This document shows, one piece after another, positions 55,703 through 64,000 of a stretch of DNA of 64,000 bases. The stretch comes from Candidatus Woesearchaeota archaeon (GTDB taxonomy: Archaea > Nanobdellota > Nanobdellia > Woesearchaeales > UBA10216). The notes beneath the pieces are model-generated. The model was not told where the DNA came from. It ran no database searches and saw nothing but the letters and a program-made list of their open reading frames with translations. A program made the position numbers and the translations under genes. Numbering within the stretch: position 1 is the first letter of the stretch; every line of letters begins with the position of its first letter. The stretch lies in contig JACPTG010000001.1 in assembly GCA_016192905.1 (NCBI GenBank), forward strand, positions 37,005 to 101,004, in the 5' to 3' direction.

Positions 55703-56977
55703 ATGATTTACGCAGATGTTCATGAGCCTTCTGCTATTATAGATATGCTAAGGCAAAAAATCAGTGTGAAAGTCCTCAGAAATTATGCTGGAGACTATAC
55801 ATTCAATAACACGGCAATTGAAAGGAAGAGCCTTTCGGACTTCTTTTCATCCATTGCCTCCGGGAGACTGTATGCGCAGCTCGAGACACTCATGAAATTT
55901 GAAAAGCCTTACCTGATTGTTGAAGGCTTTTTTGATTTTTCGCATGTAAACAACCCGAATTATCTTTATAGCTCATTGCGGGCAATCAGCATAGACATGG
56001 ATATGAGAATCCTATTTACAAAAGACATGTCAGATACAGCCTATACAATAAAAAAGATTTACTATAGCCAATTTTATCTCCCTGAATGCAAAGTTCCGTG
56101 GAGAAGCAACTTCAGGCTTATGCACCTTAAGGCCTTCTTCGGGACAGGCCCCGACAAGCTTACTAAATTATTCAGTGAATTCAAGAGCATAAGACATCTG
56201 GCAAATGCTGACAAAAAAAGCATGGCAAAAGTCAGAGGAATAGGCATCAAAACTGCAACAGCCGTTGAAAATGCCCTTGACGAAGGGATTTTAAGCGGCG
56301 AGGAGCAATCTTTTTATTGCAGGAGACACATTTCGGAAAGGGCCGCCATGGATGAAGATGAAGAAATGCATCAGACTGTGTGGATAATCCTGAATACTGT
56401 AAAAAACCTTAAACTTGGGAAAAACAGGCTCGCGGCATATTTGAAGGGTTCATGGTCAAAATCCGTTGCCAATGTAAGCCCGGAGCAGGGTTATGGGGGG
56501 CTTATCTGGCTAGACATTGCAACAATAGAGGGATTCATAGAGCAGCTTGAAAACATAGGTTTGATACGTCGAAAAATTGTTGCATCGAACCCTTACAATT
56601 ATTCCGTTTTTGAAATAACTGATGCTGGCCGGCTTGTCCTGGATGAAAAAATGCGAATTCCGGTCCAAAAGATCAAAAAACTCCCTACAGTAGGACATTC
56701 AGAGAATAAAACACATGAGCTTCTAAAAAAAGGGATGGAAACAGCGGAGATTGCAAAGGAAAGAAGCCTTGCAGAATCCACAATTTATTCGCATTACGCC
56801 ACGCTGATAGCGAATGGGAAAATTTCAAGCCTCGAAGTTATATCCGCAGATGTAGAAAGAAGAGTCAGGGAGGAATCAAGTAAATTCAGGGTATTTCCTT
56901 CTGCAAAGGAAATAAAAGAATTCCTTCCAGACATCAGCTATGAGGAGATAAGATGCGCCCTGGCCGGGATAAGATAA
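55703..56977 (+). CDS. XPF/ERCC4-type nuclease + HhH + RQC-like winged helix + HTH_40-like C-terminus
   Basis: GDYTFNNTAIERKSLSDFFSSIASGRLYAQLETL; HhH KVRGIGIKTATAVENAL; RQC-like GKNRLAAYLKGSWSKSVANVSPEQGYGGLIWL...FIEQLENIGLIRRK; HELLKKGMETAEIAKERSLAESTIYSHYATLIANGKI. Confidence 0.85.
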   Translation: MIYADVHEPSAIIDMLRQKISVKVLRNYAGDYTFNNTAIERKSLSDFFSSIASGRLYAQLETLMKFEKPYLIVEGFFDFSHVNNPNYLYSSLRAISIDMDMRILFTKDMSDTAYTIKKIYYSQFYLPECKVPWRSNFRLMHLKAFFGTGPDKLTKLFSEFKSIRHLANADKKSMAKVRGIGIKTATAVENALDEGILSGEEQSFYCRRHISERAAMDEDEEMHQTVWIILNTVKNLKLGKNRLAAYLKGSWSKSVANVSPEQGYGGLIWLDIATIEGFIEQLENIGLIRRKIVASNPYNYSVFEITDAGRLVLDEKMRIPVQKIKKLPTVGHSENKTHELLKKGMETAEIAKERSLAESTIYSHYATLIANGKISSLEVISADVERRVREESSKFRVFPSAKEIKEFLPDISYEEIRCALAGIR

Positions 56978-57236
56978 AAAACTTTTCTTCCATAGAATTG
57001 TCTTATTATCCGAGACAATAAGGCCAGTCACAAAGTCCCTGAGATTCTTGTATTTGGGGCGGGAAAAATGTTTTTTGTAAACGGAAAGAAAAGTCCTGAT
57101 TTGCGTTGGAAAGTTAACATACCACTGCTCAGACGATTTTCTATTTATCAAGAAAGCTTTATCGAGGAAAAACGCAAAAGTCTAGCCTCAGAAAGGTTTA
57201 AATACCATTCAGCCGACCCCAAGGCAAGGGGGTATT

Positions 57237-58190
57237 GTGACACACATCATCACAGGGGTAGATAGGTTTATGCAGCTTGTTGAGGATAGGGGAAGCGTTT
57301 CCCTGAAGGAGGCCTCTGAGATTCTGGGAGTGGACCAGGATACTGTAAAGCGCTGGGCTGAGATGCTTCACTCAAAAAACAAGGTGAGGCTTAACATTGG
57401 ATTTCTGGACACGGTCATATATGCAGTTGAGCCGGAAGGCGATAAGCTGGAAAGGCTCAAGTCCAGTGAGATGAGCGCAGGAATTGACACCTCTGTAGTC
57501 AGGGCAAGGAAAAGCTTTGGCGAGGCAGAGCGGATAAGGAATGAGTTCGCAAGGCTTAACCAGATAGTTGAGCCAGAGCTGGCCAGGGGCAGGAGAAATC
57601 TTGCCCAGCTTGAGCTCATTGAGGAGATGGAGGCTGAATTCTCATCTTTCATAAAAAAGGCAATGGAAGCTGTCAGGCAGGATATGCGGGAATATCGGCT
57701 TATGGTTGAGAGGCAGGCAAGGGGCGTGCAGGAGTCTGTAAGGAAAAACATCGGCGAAAAGAAGAGATTTGCCAAGGTAGCCAGGGTTTTGCGTGAGGAA
57801 AAGCAGCTTGCCAGGAAGGCGATTTACCAGAGGCAAAGGCTGATTAACCGGTTTTTAAGGGAGCAGAGGGAAGCAAGGACCAGGCCGGTTTCTCCAGGAG
57901 GCATGGGGAGGAGGGCTGAAAGGACCTTAAGCCAGTCCATCCGGGCCTTTGACTCAAAACGCTCGGCTGTTTCTGCGCTTCTAAAGTCTCTTGCCCACGA
58001 GGAGGCAGACTTCAGGCAGCATGTGGCTGTTCTGGAGCAGAGGCTTGGTGAAAAGGCAGTTTTGGATGCAAAGGCAAGGAAGGCAAACCTCAGGCTGCGC
58101 CACCAGCAGATTAGCATCGGCGTCATCCAGCAGATGCTTGCCCATTCAGAGGCAATGCTGCTGAAGTTCAAGGCAGGAAAGGGGCATTAG
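57237..58190 (+). CDS. HTH + long coiled-coil protein
   Basis: DRGSVSLKEASEILGVDQDTVKRWAEMLHSKNKV then long helical region. Confidence 0.7.
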   Translation: MTHIITGVDRFMQLVEDRGSVSLKEASEILGVDQDTVKRWAEMLHSKNKVRLNIGFLDTVIYAVEPEGDKLERLKSSEMSAGIDTSVVRARKSFGEAERIRNEFARLNQIVEPELARGRRNLAQLELIEEMEAEFSSFIKKAMEAVRQDMREYRLMVERQARGVQESVRKNIGEKKRFAKVARVLREEKQLARKAIYQRQRLINRFLREQREARTRPVSPGGMGRRAERTLSQSIRAFDSKRSAVSALLKSLAHEEADFRQHVAVLEQRLGEKAVLDAKARKANLRLRHQQISIGVIQQMLAHSEAMLLKFKAGKGH

Positions 58191-58276
58191 ACCTGGCAAA
58201 TTTTTTATAGTGCGCCATTTCCAGCCGCATCATGGCTTCTGAAGTCTCAGTGCCTGATTCCTGAAAGGTTCCTTGC

Positions 58277-58630
58277 TTAGAAAGTTATGCGGCCTGACCT
58301 GTGCGAATGTTGCTTAAAGTCGCTGGCCATGGCCTTGAAGGAATTCTCAAGATTTTCCAGTTTAGCCTCTATCTTTGCCTGGCCAACTGCAATCTTAAAC
58401 AGCAATGTAAGGAAGGCTATGAAAAAGGAAAGCAGAAATTGGTCAATTGTCAGGCTCCCTCCAGCCAGCTTTACTGCAATGTTGTAAATGAGAAACAACG
58501 CCAACAGCGCCGCTACAGACTTAAACACAAGATCAGGGGTTATCCTAATCACGCCAAAAGCACCTCCTTCATCCAATATATGAGGATCAGAACCCATAGG
58601 ACGAATAATAGGGTATTGAAAGGGTCGCAA
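58277..58630 (-). CDS. Small membrane protein with coiled-coil tail
   Basis: 117 aa; FKIAVGQAKIEAKLENLENSFKAMASDFKQ. Confidence 0.55.
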   Translation of the reverse strand: MRPFQYPIIRPMGSDPHILDEGGAFGVIRITPDLVFKSVAALLALFLIYNIAVKLAGGSLTIDQFLLSFFIAFLTLLFKIAVGQAKIEAKLENLENSFKAMASDFKQHSHRSGRITF

Positions 58631-58720
58631 AAGTATTCCTTGAAGCCTTCAAATCTCACTATTTTGTTTATCATGGCACGGGACAGTGTCTTCTCCTTAA
58701 TAAAACTATCCTGGCTTCTA

Positions 58721-58735
58721 CCGGAAAATTTCCGG
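58721..58735. repeat. Palindrome CCGGAAAATTTCCGG
   Basis: Perfect odd-length palindrome in a cluster of TTTTCCGG motifs. Confidence 0.6.
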
Positions 58736-58926
58736 ATTCAGGCAACATTTTTCCGGCAAGGCTGAAAGAATTTTCCAAAATCCCCGAATTCCCGCAAAAA
58801 TTGCGAACTATACGTGTTTATTGCGACAGGCGTTGGCTGGCTCGTCATCCGCGGCGCTATAATGACGGCAAGCCCCTTTTGCATTCCCAGGCAAAATTTA
58901 TATATCTATTCAGCGCGGTTTTTTCC

Positions 58927-59355
58927 ATGCCCCTTCAGAAGCCCGAATCAGTGGACGAGTGCGTCTATTTCACCCAGCGAACCCTGGGCGATAGGCAGCA
59001 GGGCTATGCTATGGTATGGGTGTTCAGGCAGCACTGCCCGAAGTGCAAAAAGGGGATTATGGGCAAGCCCAGGGGCAAGGACGGTTCTGTAAAGGTAAGG
59101 GCCAAGGAATATGAATGCCCTGAATGCCATTATATTGTTCCGAAACAGGAATATGAGGAGACTCTCACGGCCAGTGTCGAGTACACATGCCCTGCCTGCT
59201 CCTTCAATGGCGAGAAACAAGTGCCTTTCAAGAGAAAGAAAGTTGAGGGAGTTGATGCCTTACGGGTTCAGTGCGACAAGTGCAAGGCCGGCATGGATAT
59301 CACCAAGAAGATGAAGGACAGGAAGTCAAAGGAGTCATTTAGCGAGGACGATTAG
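58927..59355 (+). CDS. Multi-zinc-ribbon protein
   Basis: CPKCKKG, CPECHY, CPACSF, CDKCKAG knuckles. Confidence 0.75.
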   Translation: MPLQKPESVDECVYFTQRTLGDRQQGYAMVWVFRQHCPKCKKGIMGKPRGKDGSVKVRAKEYECPECHYIVPKQEYEETLTASVEYTCPACSFNGEKQVPFKRKKVEGVDALRVQCDKCKAGMDITKKMKDRKSKESFSEDD

Positions 59356-59397
59356 GCTGCAATAAAATTTTTAAAGCTCATAAATAATCCAAACAAT

Positions 59398-59673
59398 ATG
59401 TCTATCCTTGATGATGCGTGGGCGATTTTTATGGATGTGGCTGGCGTAAAAGTACAACGAATGGAGTTGCTGGAGCGGGTTATAACTTCTGAATGGCGGC
59501 CTTTGGCTGCTGCGGAAAGGCTGCCGAACAATGGGTGGGTTTCTTTTGCGGGGTATGGCATTCCAGAGGAGCCGAATGCCCAGGAAATTGATTACCATCT
59601 TGGTGCATTCTGTGCGGGTCGGGGCGAGCATCATAAAATAATGGCAACTGTCTTGAGCGGCTATAGAGATTAA
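59398..59673 (+). CDS. Hypothetical protein
   Basis: 91 aa ORF. Confidence 0.5.
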   Translation: MSILDDAWAIFMDVAGVKVQRMELLERVITSEWRPLAAAERLPNNGWVSFAGYGIPEEPNAQEIDYHLGAFCAGRGEHHKIMATVLSGYRD

Positions 59674-59700
59674 TACTACCTTAGGTAACAAATAGGGGGT

Positions 59701-60450
59701 ATGAACATGAGCTTACAACTGAACGTTCCTGTTGCTGATTATAAGGATTTTTATGGAAGTAATGCTGAGCAGATGCCTTTGCTTATTGCAGGAGGCAGAA
59801 GCCCATTATCTGCCGCTGGTCTTATGAGGGAGCGTTTGGCAGTTCTTGCTTCAGGAGTGCCTGATGAGGTTAAGCTTGCGTGGTGGGACAATTATATTGA
59901 TACTGGCGATGGCGCTGTCAGGCATAGTGATGGCAGGCTAAAAATAGTTCCTGATGCTCAATACTTGAGGCAGCTCACGCAGGAAACGGCTCTGGTCGAT
60001 GGCGCTGTTCCTTTTAGTGATGATGTTTACAGGGGTTTGGAAGGTATGGAATTAAGTCCTCAGCATGTAGCGCATCATTTTAACAGGCCTCTTGGCAAGT
60101 CTGAGGCTAAAAAAAGTCTGGGATGGCTTGCTTTGGCGAGAGGGGATAAGTCCTTGCTTGCTGAGATTGTTGATTATACTTTTGCTCAGGCCAAAGAAAG
60201 GTTTGGTTATGATGGTAAAATGATGGGAATTTATCATTCTGCTGTTCCTTCTGAAGGAGCGGCTGGCCGCTTGTGGTTCGTGGTCGGGCTCGTTGATAGT
60301 ATCAGTAGTGGCAGGGCTGTTGGCAACTACCACCTTGGTAGTGGCGATGGGCGGCTGGTCGGGGTAGCGCTGGAGGCGCGCGCCGTTGCGGGCGGGGTTG
60401 TAGGTCCAACTCTTGACCAAGCTGTTAATTCTGGCAAACTATTTATATAA
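59701..60450 (+). CDS. Hypothetical protein
   Basis: 249 aa ORF. Confidence 0.6.
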   Translation: MNMSLQLNVPVADYKDFYGSNAEQMPLLIAGGRSPLSAAGLMRERLAVLASGVPDEVKLAWWDNYIDTGDGAVRHSDGRLKIVPDAQYLRQLTQETALVDGAVPFSDDVYRGLEGMELSPQHVAHHFNRPLGKSEAKKSLGWLALARGDKSLLAEIVDYTFAQAKERFGYDGKMMGIYHSAVPSEGAAGRLWFVVGLVDSISSGRAVGNYHLGSGDGRLVGVALEARAVAGGVVGPTLDQAVNSGKLFI

Positions 60451-60471
60451 CGCTTAGTGCCCCTGTCTGCC

Positions 60472-62526
60472 ATGGTTAAGACTCTTGTCACAGCAGCACT
60501 TCCGTATGCCAACGGCTCCATACACCTCGGCCACATGGTGGAGTACATTCAGGCAGATGCCTATGTAAGGTTCCTCAGGTCAACTGGCGAAAATGTAATC
60601 TTCATCTGCGCTGATGACACCCACGGCTCTCCCATTGAGATTAATGCCCGGAAGCAGGGCATCTCTCCTGAGGAGCTGATAAGGAGGTATTATGATGAGC
60701 ACAGGAAGGATTTTGCTGATTTTCTGGTTTCGTTTGACAACTATTACACAACCAACAGCCCGGAGAACAAGAAGTTCAGCGACTTTTTCTTCCTAAAACT
60801 TAAGGAAAAGGGGCATATTGTACAGAAGGATGTTGAGCTGACGTACTGCAGCAAATGCGCAAGGTTCCTCCCTGACAGGTATGTAAAGGGCCGCTGCCCA
60901 AAATGCAGCGCCCCTGACCAGTATGGCGATGTCTGCGAAAAGTGCCATTCTGCCTACAGGACCACTGACCTGATAGAGCCTTACTGCGCGGTGTGTGGCA
61001 GCAAGCCTGCAAGGCGCTCCTCAAGGCATTACTTCTTCAGGCTGGCTGATTTTTCAGGCAGGCTTGAGCAATGGCTGAAGTCGAACGGCCTTCTTCAGGA
61101 TGAGGCAAGGAACTCTGTCCTTGACTGGGTGGAGAAGGGGCTTGAGGACTGGGACATAACCCGGGACGGGCCATATTTCGGGTTCCTGATTCCCGGCGAG
61201 ACGGACAAGTATTATTATGTGTGGCTTGACGCTCCCATCGGATACATCTCAAGCACAGAGAACCTTACCCATGACGCAGCAGCCTACTGGCAGGGCAAGG
61301 ACTCAAGGATTGTCCATTTCATAGGCAAGGACATAATTTACTTCCATTACCTTTTCTGGCCTGCAATGCTTATGGGCGTTGACTATAACCTTCCCACTGC
61401 CATCCGCACCCACGGCTTCCTGACTGTAAGCGGGGAAAAGATGTCAAAGAGCCGGGGCACCTTCATCACTGCCCGCGAATATCTTAACCAGCAGGAGGCG
61501 GAGTTCCTCCGCTTTTACTTTGCCGCCAACCTTGGAAAAAGCATGGCTGACATTGACCTTGACTTTGATGACTTCAGGAACAAGGTCAATTCAGAGCTTG
61601 TGGACAACCTTGCAAACTTTGTTTACAGGGTCCTAAGCTTTGCCAACAACAACATGGATTCCAGGCTGGGAACCCCTGCGGCCGAGAAAAAGCTGACTGC
61701 GGATCTGGAAGCGAAGTTCCAGGAAGCAAGGGAGCATTATTCAAGCTACAATCTAAGGGAGGCGGTCAGGACAATCCTTGAGATAAGCTCCATGGGAAAC
61801 CAGTACTTCCAGGAAAAGAAGCCCTGGCAGCTCATCAGGCAGGACAGGAAAAAAGCGGTGGCCGCTGTTACGTATGCTGCCAACATAGTCAGGAACCTGT
61901 CAATCCTCATCGCCCCTGTCCTGCCAAGGTTCGCAGAGCGGGTCCAGAAGCAGATGCTGCTTGAAAGCCCAGGCTTCGCCGATTTGGGCTTTTCAATGAA
62001 AAACACTCAGATGGGCAAGGCCAGGATTATATTCTCAAGGATTGAAGGCCAAATCCTGAAGGCCAGGACTTTCCCCCTTGCCCTGAAAGTTGGCAGGATA
62101 CTTTCGGCTGAGGAGCATCCATCTGGTGACAAGCTTTATGTGCTTCAGGTTGATCTCGGAGGCGAGCAGCGGCAGCTGGTTGCAGGGCTCAGGCCTTACT
62201 ACAGGAAGGAGGAGCTGGTCGGCACTCACATAGTGGTGGTAGCCAACCTTAAGCCTGCGGTCATCCGGGGCGTGGCCAGCCAGGGCATGCTTCTCGCGGG
62301 TGATGATGGCCGCGGCCCGGTGCTTCTTGAGCCTGTTGGCGCAAAGGCAGGGGACTTGGTTTCAGCTGAAGGCTTCACCACGGCCTCTGATGAGATTAGC
62401 ATTGATGAGTTTGGCAGGCTTGGGCTTTCAGTGCAGAACAGAAGGCCTGTGTTTGAAGGCGTGCCCTTGCGGACAGAGAAGGGTGAGGTGCTCTGCAAGG
62501 TTCCTGATGGCGCCAGGGTGAAGTAG
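60472..62526 (+). CDS. metG: Methionyl-tRNA synthetase with C-terminal tRNA-binding (EMAP/Arc1-like) domain
   Basis: ALPYANGSIHLGHMVEYIQADAYVR, EKMSKSRGTFITAREYL, C-term KVGRILSAEEHPSGDKLYVLQVDLGGEQRQLVAGL. Confidence 0.97.
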   Translation: MVKTLVTAALPYANGSIHLGHMVEYIQADAYVRFLRSTGENVIFICADDTHGSPIEINARKQGISPEELIRRYYDEHRKDFADFLVSFDNYYTTNSPENKKFSDFFFLKLKEKGHIVQKDVELTYCSKCARFLPDRYVKGRCPKCSAPDQYGDVCEKCHSAYRTTDLIEPYCAVCGSKPARRSSRHYFFRLADFSGRLEQWLKSNGLLQDEARNSVLDWVEKGLEDWDITRDGPYFGFLIPGETDKYYYVWLDAPIGYISSTENLTHDAAAYWQGKDSRIVHFIGKDIIYFHYLFWPAMLMGVDYNLPTAIRTHGFLTVSGEKMSKSRGTFITAREYLNQQEAEFLRFYFAANLGKSMADIDLDFDDFRNKVNSELVDNLANFVYRVLSFANNNMDSRLGTPAAEKKLTADLEAKFQEAREHYSSYNLREAVRTILEISSMGNQYFQEKKPWQLIRQDRKKAVAAVTYAANIVRNLSILIAPVLPRFAERVQKQMLLESPGFADLGFSMKNTQMGKARIIFSRIEGQILKARTFPLALKVGRILSAEEHPSGDKLYVLQVDLGGEQRQLVAGLRPYYRKEELVGTHIVVVANLKPAVIRGVASQGMLLAGDDGRGPVLLEPVGAKAGDLVSAEGFTTASDEISIDEFGRLGLSVQNRRPVFEGVPLRTEKGEVLCKVPDGARVK

Positions 62527-62527
62527 G

Positions 62528-62947
62528 CTACTTCGCCTTCATTGAATCCCTGATTTCCCTGAGGAGATTCACCTCTTCACTATCCTTTGGAGGAGCGGGT
62601 TTCTCCCTCCTCATCCTGTTTATCTGCCTTACCAGAAGGAAAACGGCAAAGGCTATTATCAGGAATTCAATGATGACATTGATGAAGTTTCCGTATGCTA
62701 TCACCGGCGCACCTGCAGCCCGTGCCTGGGAGAGGGTTGGGTATCCTTTCCCTGAAAGGTCAATTATCAGCTCCCTGAAGTCGCTCTTTCCAAGCAGCAG
62801 CCCGATGGGCGGCATGATTAAATCGTTTACAAATGATGAGACTATCTTGCCGAAGGCTGCGCCGATGACAATGCCCACTGCCAGGTCCACGACGCTTCCC
62901 TTGGCGACAAATTCCTTGAATTCGCCTGCAATGCTCACGTGAACCAT
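62528..62947 (-). CDS. mscL: Large-conductance mechanosensitive channel MscL
   Basis: [45 protein letters not shown]. Confidence 0.95.
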   Translation of the reverse strand: MVHVSIAGEFKEFVAKGSVVDLAVGIVIGAAFGKIVSSFVNDLIMPPIGLLLGKSDFRELIIDLSGKGYPTLSQARAAGAPVIAYGNFINVIIEFLIIAFAVFLLVRQINRMRREKPAPPKDSEEVNLLREIRDSMKAK

Positions 62948-62963
62948 GTGGCTGTCTTGCTAT

Positions 62964-63215
62964 TTAAATCTTTGTGGATTTTTTATCTTCTTTTGTTTGT
63001 TCGCCGGAGTCCCTTAAAGCACCCGCTGAAGAACAGGATAAATGCTTATTCTTCCGTACCCCTTCATACACTGCATTTATCAGCCTGTTCTGCTGCCTGG
63101 ACCAGTCCTCGTCAGGATGCGTTCTTACATACTCTGCCCAGTATTCAACAAACCACAGCCTGTCCTTCCTGTTCTGCTTCCTGAATTCCTCAATTTCATC
63201 CTTGCGTACTAACAT
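62964..63215 (-). CDS. Hypothetical partner of the nucleotidyltransferase
   Basis: MLVRKDEIEEFRKQNRKDRLWFVEYWAEYVRTHPDEDWSRQQNRLINAVYEG...; overlaps upstream ORF. Confidence 0.6.
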   Translation of the reverse strand: MLVRKDEIEEFRKQNRKDRLWFVEYWAEYVRTHPDEDWSRQQNRLINAVYEGVRKNKHLSCSSAGALRDSGEQTKEDKKSTKI

Positions 63216-63780
63216 TTTCAACGTTCTCCAGGTAATATTGGAGCTGTTCATTATTTAACTTTTCCCTGAATACGCCGCGCAGGTGCCTGGCATCCTCCAG
63301 GTCCTTGTCGCTGCCAAGCATTTTCTCCTTGTATGCTATTTGGATTTCAAGAGGGGATGTGAAAAGGATTTTGTCGCCTATAACAACTTTAAGCCTGTTC
63401 TGCAGGCCAATCTGGTCCAGCCTGTTCTTTGCAAATTTGACTTCGAAATTTGGCGTGATCTCTCCATCCCTTGCTGCCCTAACTCCCACTTTGGAAGCAA
63501 TGAGCTCGTAAACATCCTCCTCCTTGCCTGAGTTCAGGAACCAAAATCCAGCCTCAACGGTTTCCTTGAAAAAGGCAGAGAAAACAGTCCTGTTCATCTC
63601 AGGGATAATGACGTCCACATCCTCAGTTGTCCTTGTTCTTCCAAAGAGAATTGCCACATACCCGCTGACAATGACATAGTCAGTGTGCCTTGAAAGAATG
63701 CTTATGAACTGAAAAACTTCCTTGTCAAGGTCGCTCAGGATTCTGTCAAGCTTTATTGTCTTTGCGTCAAGGAACTCCAT
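63196..63780 (-). CDS. AbiEii-like nucleotidyltransferase
   Basis: VSGYVAILFGRTRTTEDVDVIIPEM...LLFTSPLEIQIAYKEKMLGSDKDLEDARHL-like. Confidence 0.75.
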   Translation of the reverse strand: MEFLDAKTIKLDRILSDLDKEVFQFISILSRHTDYVIVSGYVAILFGRTRTTEDVDVIIPEMNRTVFSAFFKETVEAGFWFLNSGKEEDVYELIASKVGVRAARDGEITPNFEVKFAKNRLDQIGLQNRLKVVIGDKILFTSPLEIQIAYKEKMLGSDKDLEDARHLRGVFREKLNNEQLQYYLENVENVSTQG

Positions 63781-63893
63781 TCCTGATGGAATGACCTTCT
63801 TCCTTTATATTATTTGCCAGCAGCTGCCCAGTGGCCAGTGGTTATTTGCCTGGCAGGGAAATATTTTTATAAACGAATCTAGTGCACGCTTTT

Positions 63894-64000
63894 ATGCCTG
63901 GTTTCCATGTGATGGATGAAAGTGAAATAATTTCTGCTATGCTTGCCACAGCCCTTCCATCGCAGCGAGATTCCAGCGTGGCAGCTTTTTACATTCGGCT
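63894..64000 (+). CDS. Partial CDS running off right edge
   Basis: MPGFHVMDESEIISAMLATALPSQRDSSVAAFYIR..., open to window end. Confidence 0.4.
   Translation, partial: MPGFHVMDESEIISAMLATALPSQRDSSVAAFYIR

Overview
The window is archaeal DNA, probably from a DPANN-like lineage (inference from gene content). Genes are densely packed, with AT-rich TTTAAATA-type promoters. Information-processing genes are TFE, Rpo4, Rpo6, L21e, the exosome/proteasome superoperon (Pop5, PsmA, SBDS, Rrp4, Rrp41, Rrp42), IleRS, ArgRS, MetRS, Kae1, Bud32, XerA and two tRNAs (Thr-CGT, Gln-CTG). There is also a putative polyamine operon, at least five and possibly seven toxin-antitoxin-like loci, and several Cys-rich secreted proteins. 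The strongest unusual signals are: (1) a LonB protease gene split into two ORFs inside an intein, with a small HTH ORF between the halves, ATGA overlaps and an A_AAA_AAG slippery site; (2) a dispersed intergenic element of about 100-160 nt in at least seven copies or fragments, with complementary ends, a CCC-GAAA-GGG hairpin and a possible compensatory inner stem, mostly just downstream of stop codons in convergent gaps; (3) degenerate heptamer (GTAGTTA/ATGGTTG-like) G/T tracts at gene 3' ends; (4) an XPF-type nuclease fused to RQC-like and HTH_40-like modules without a helicase; (5) repeated tRNA-Gln 3'-end (att-like) sequences bracketing RelE-like and BRO-like cargo. All family calls come from reading translations by eye; no database search was run.
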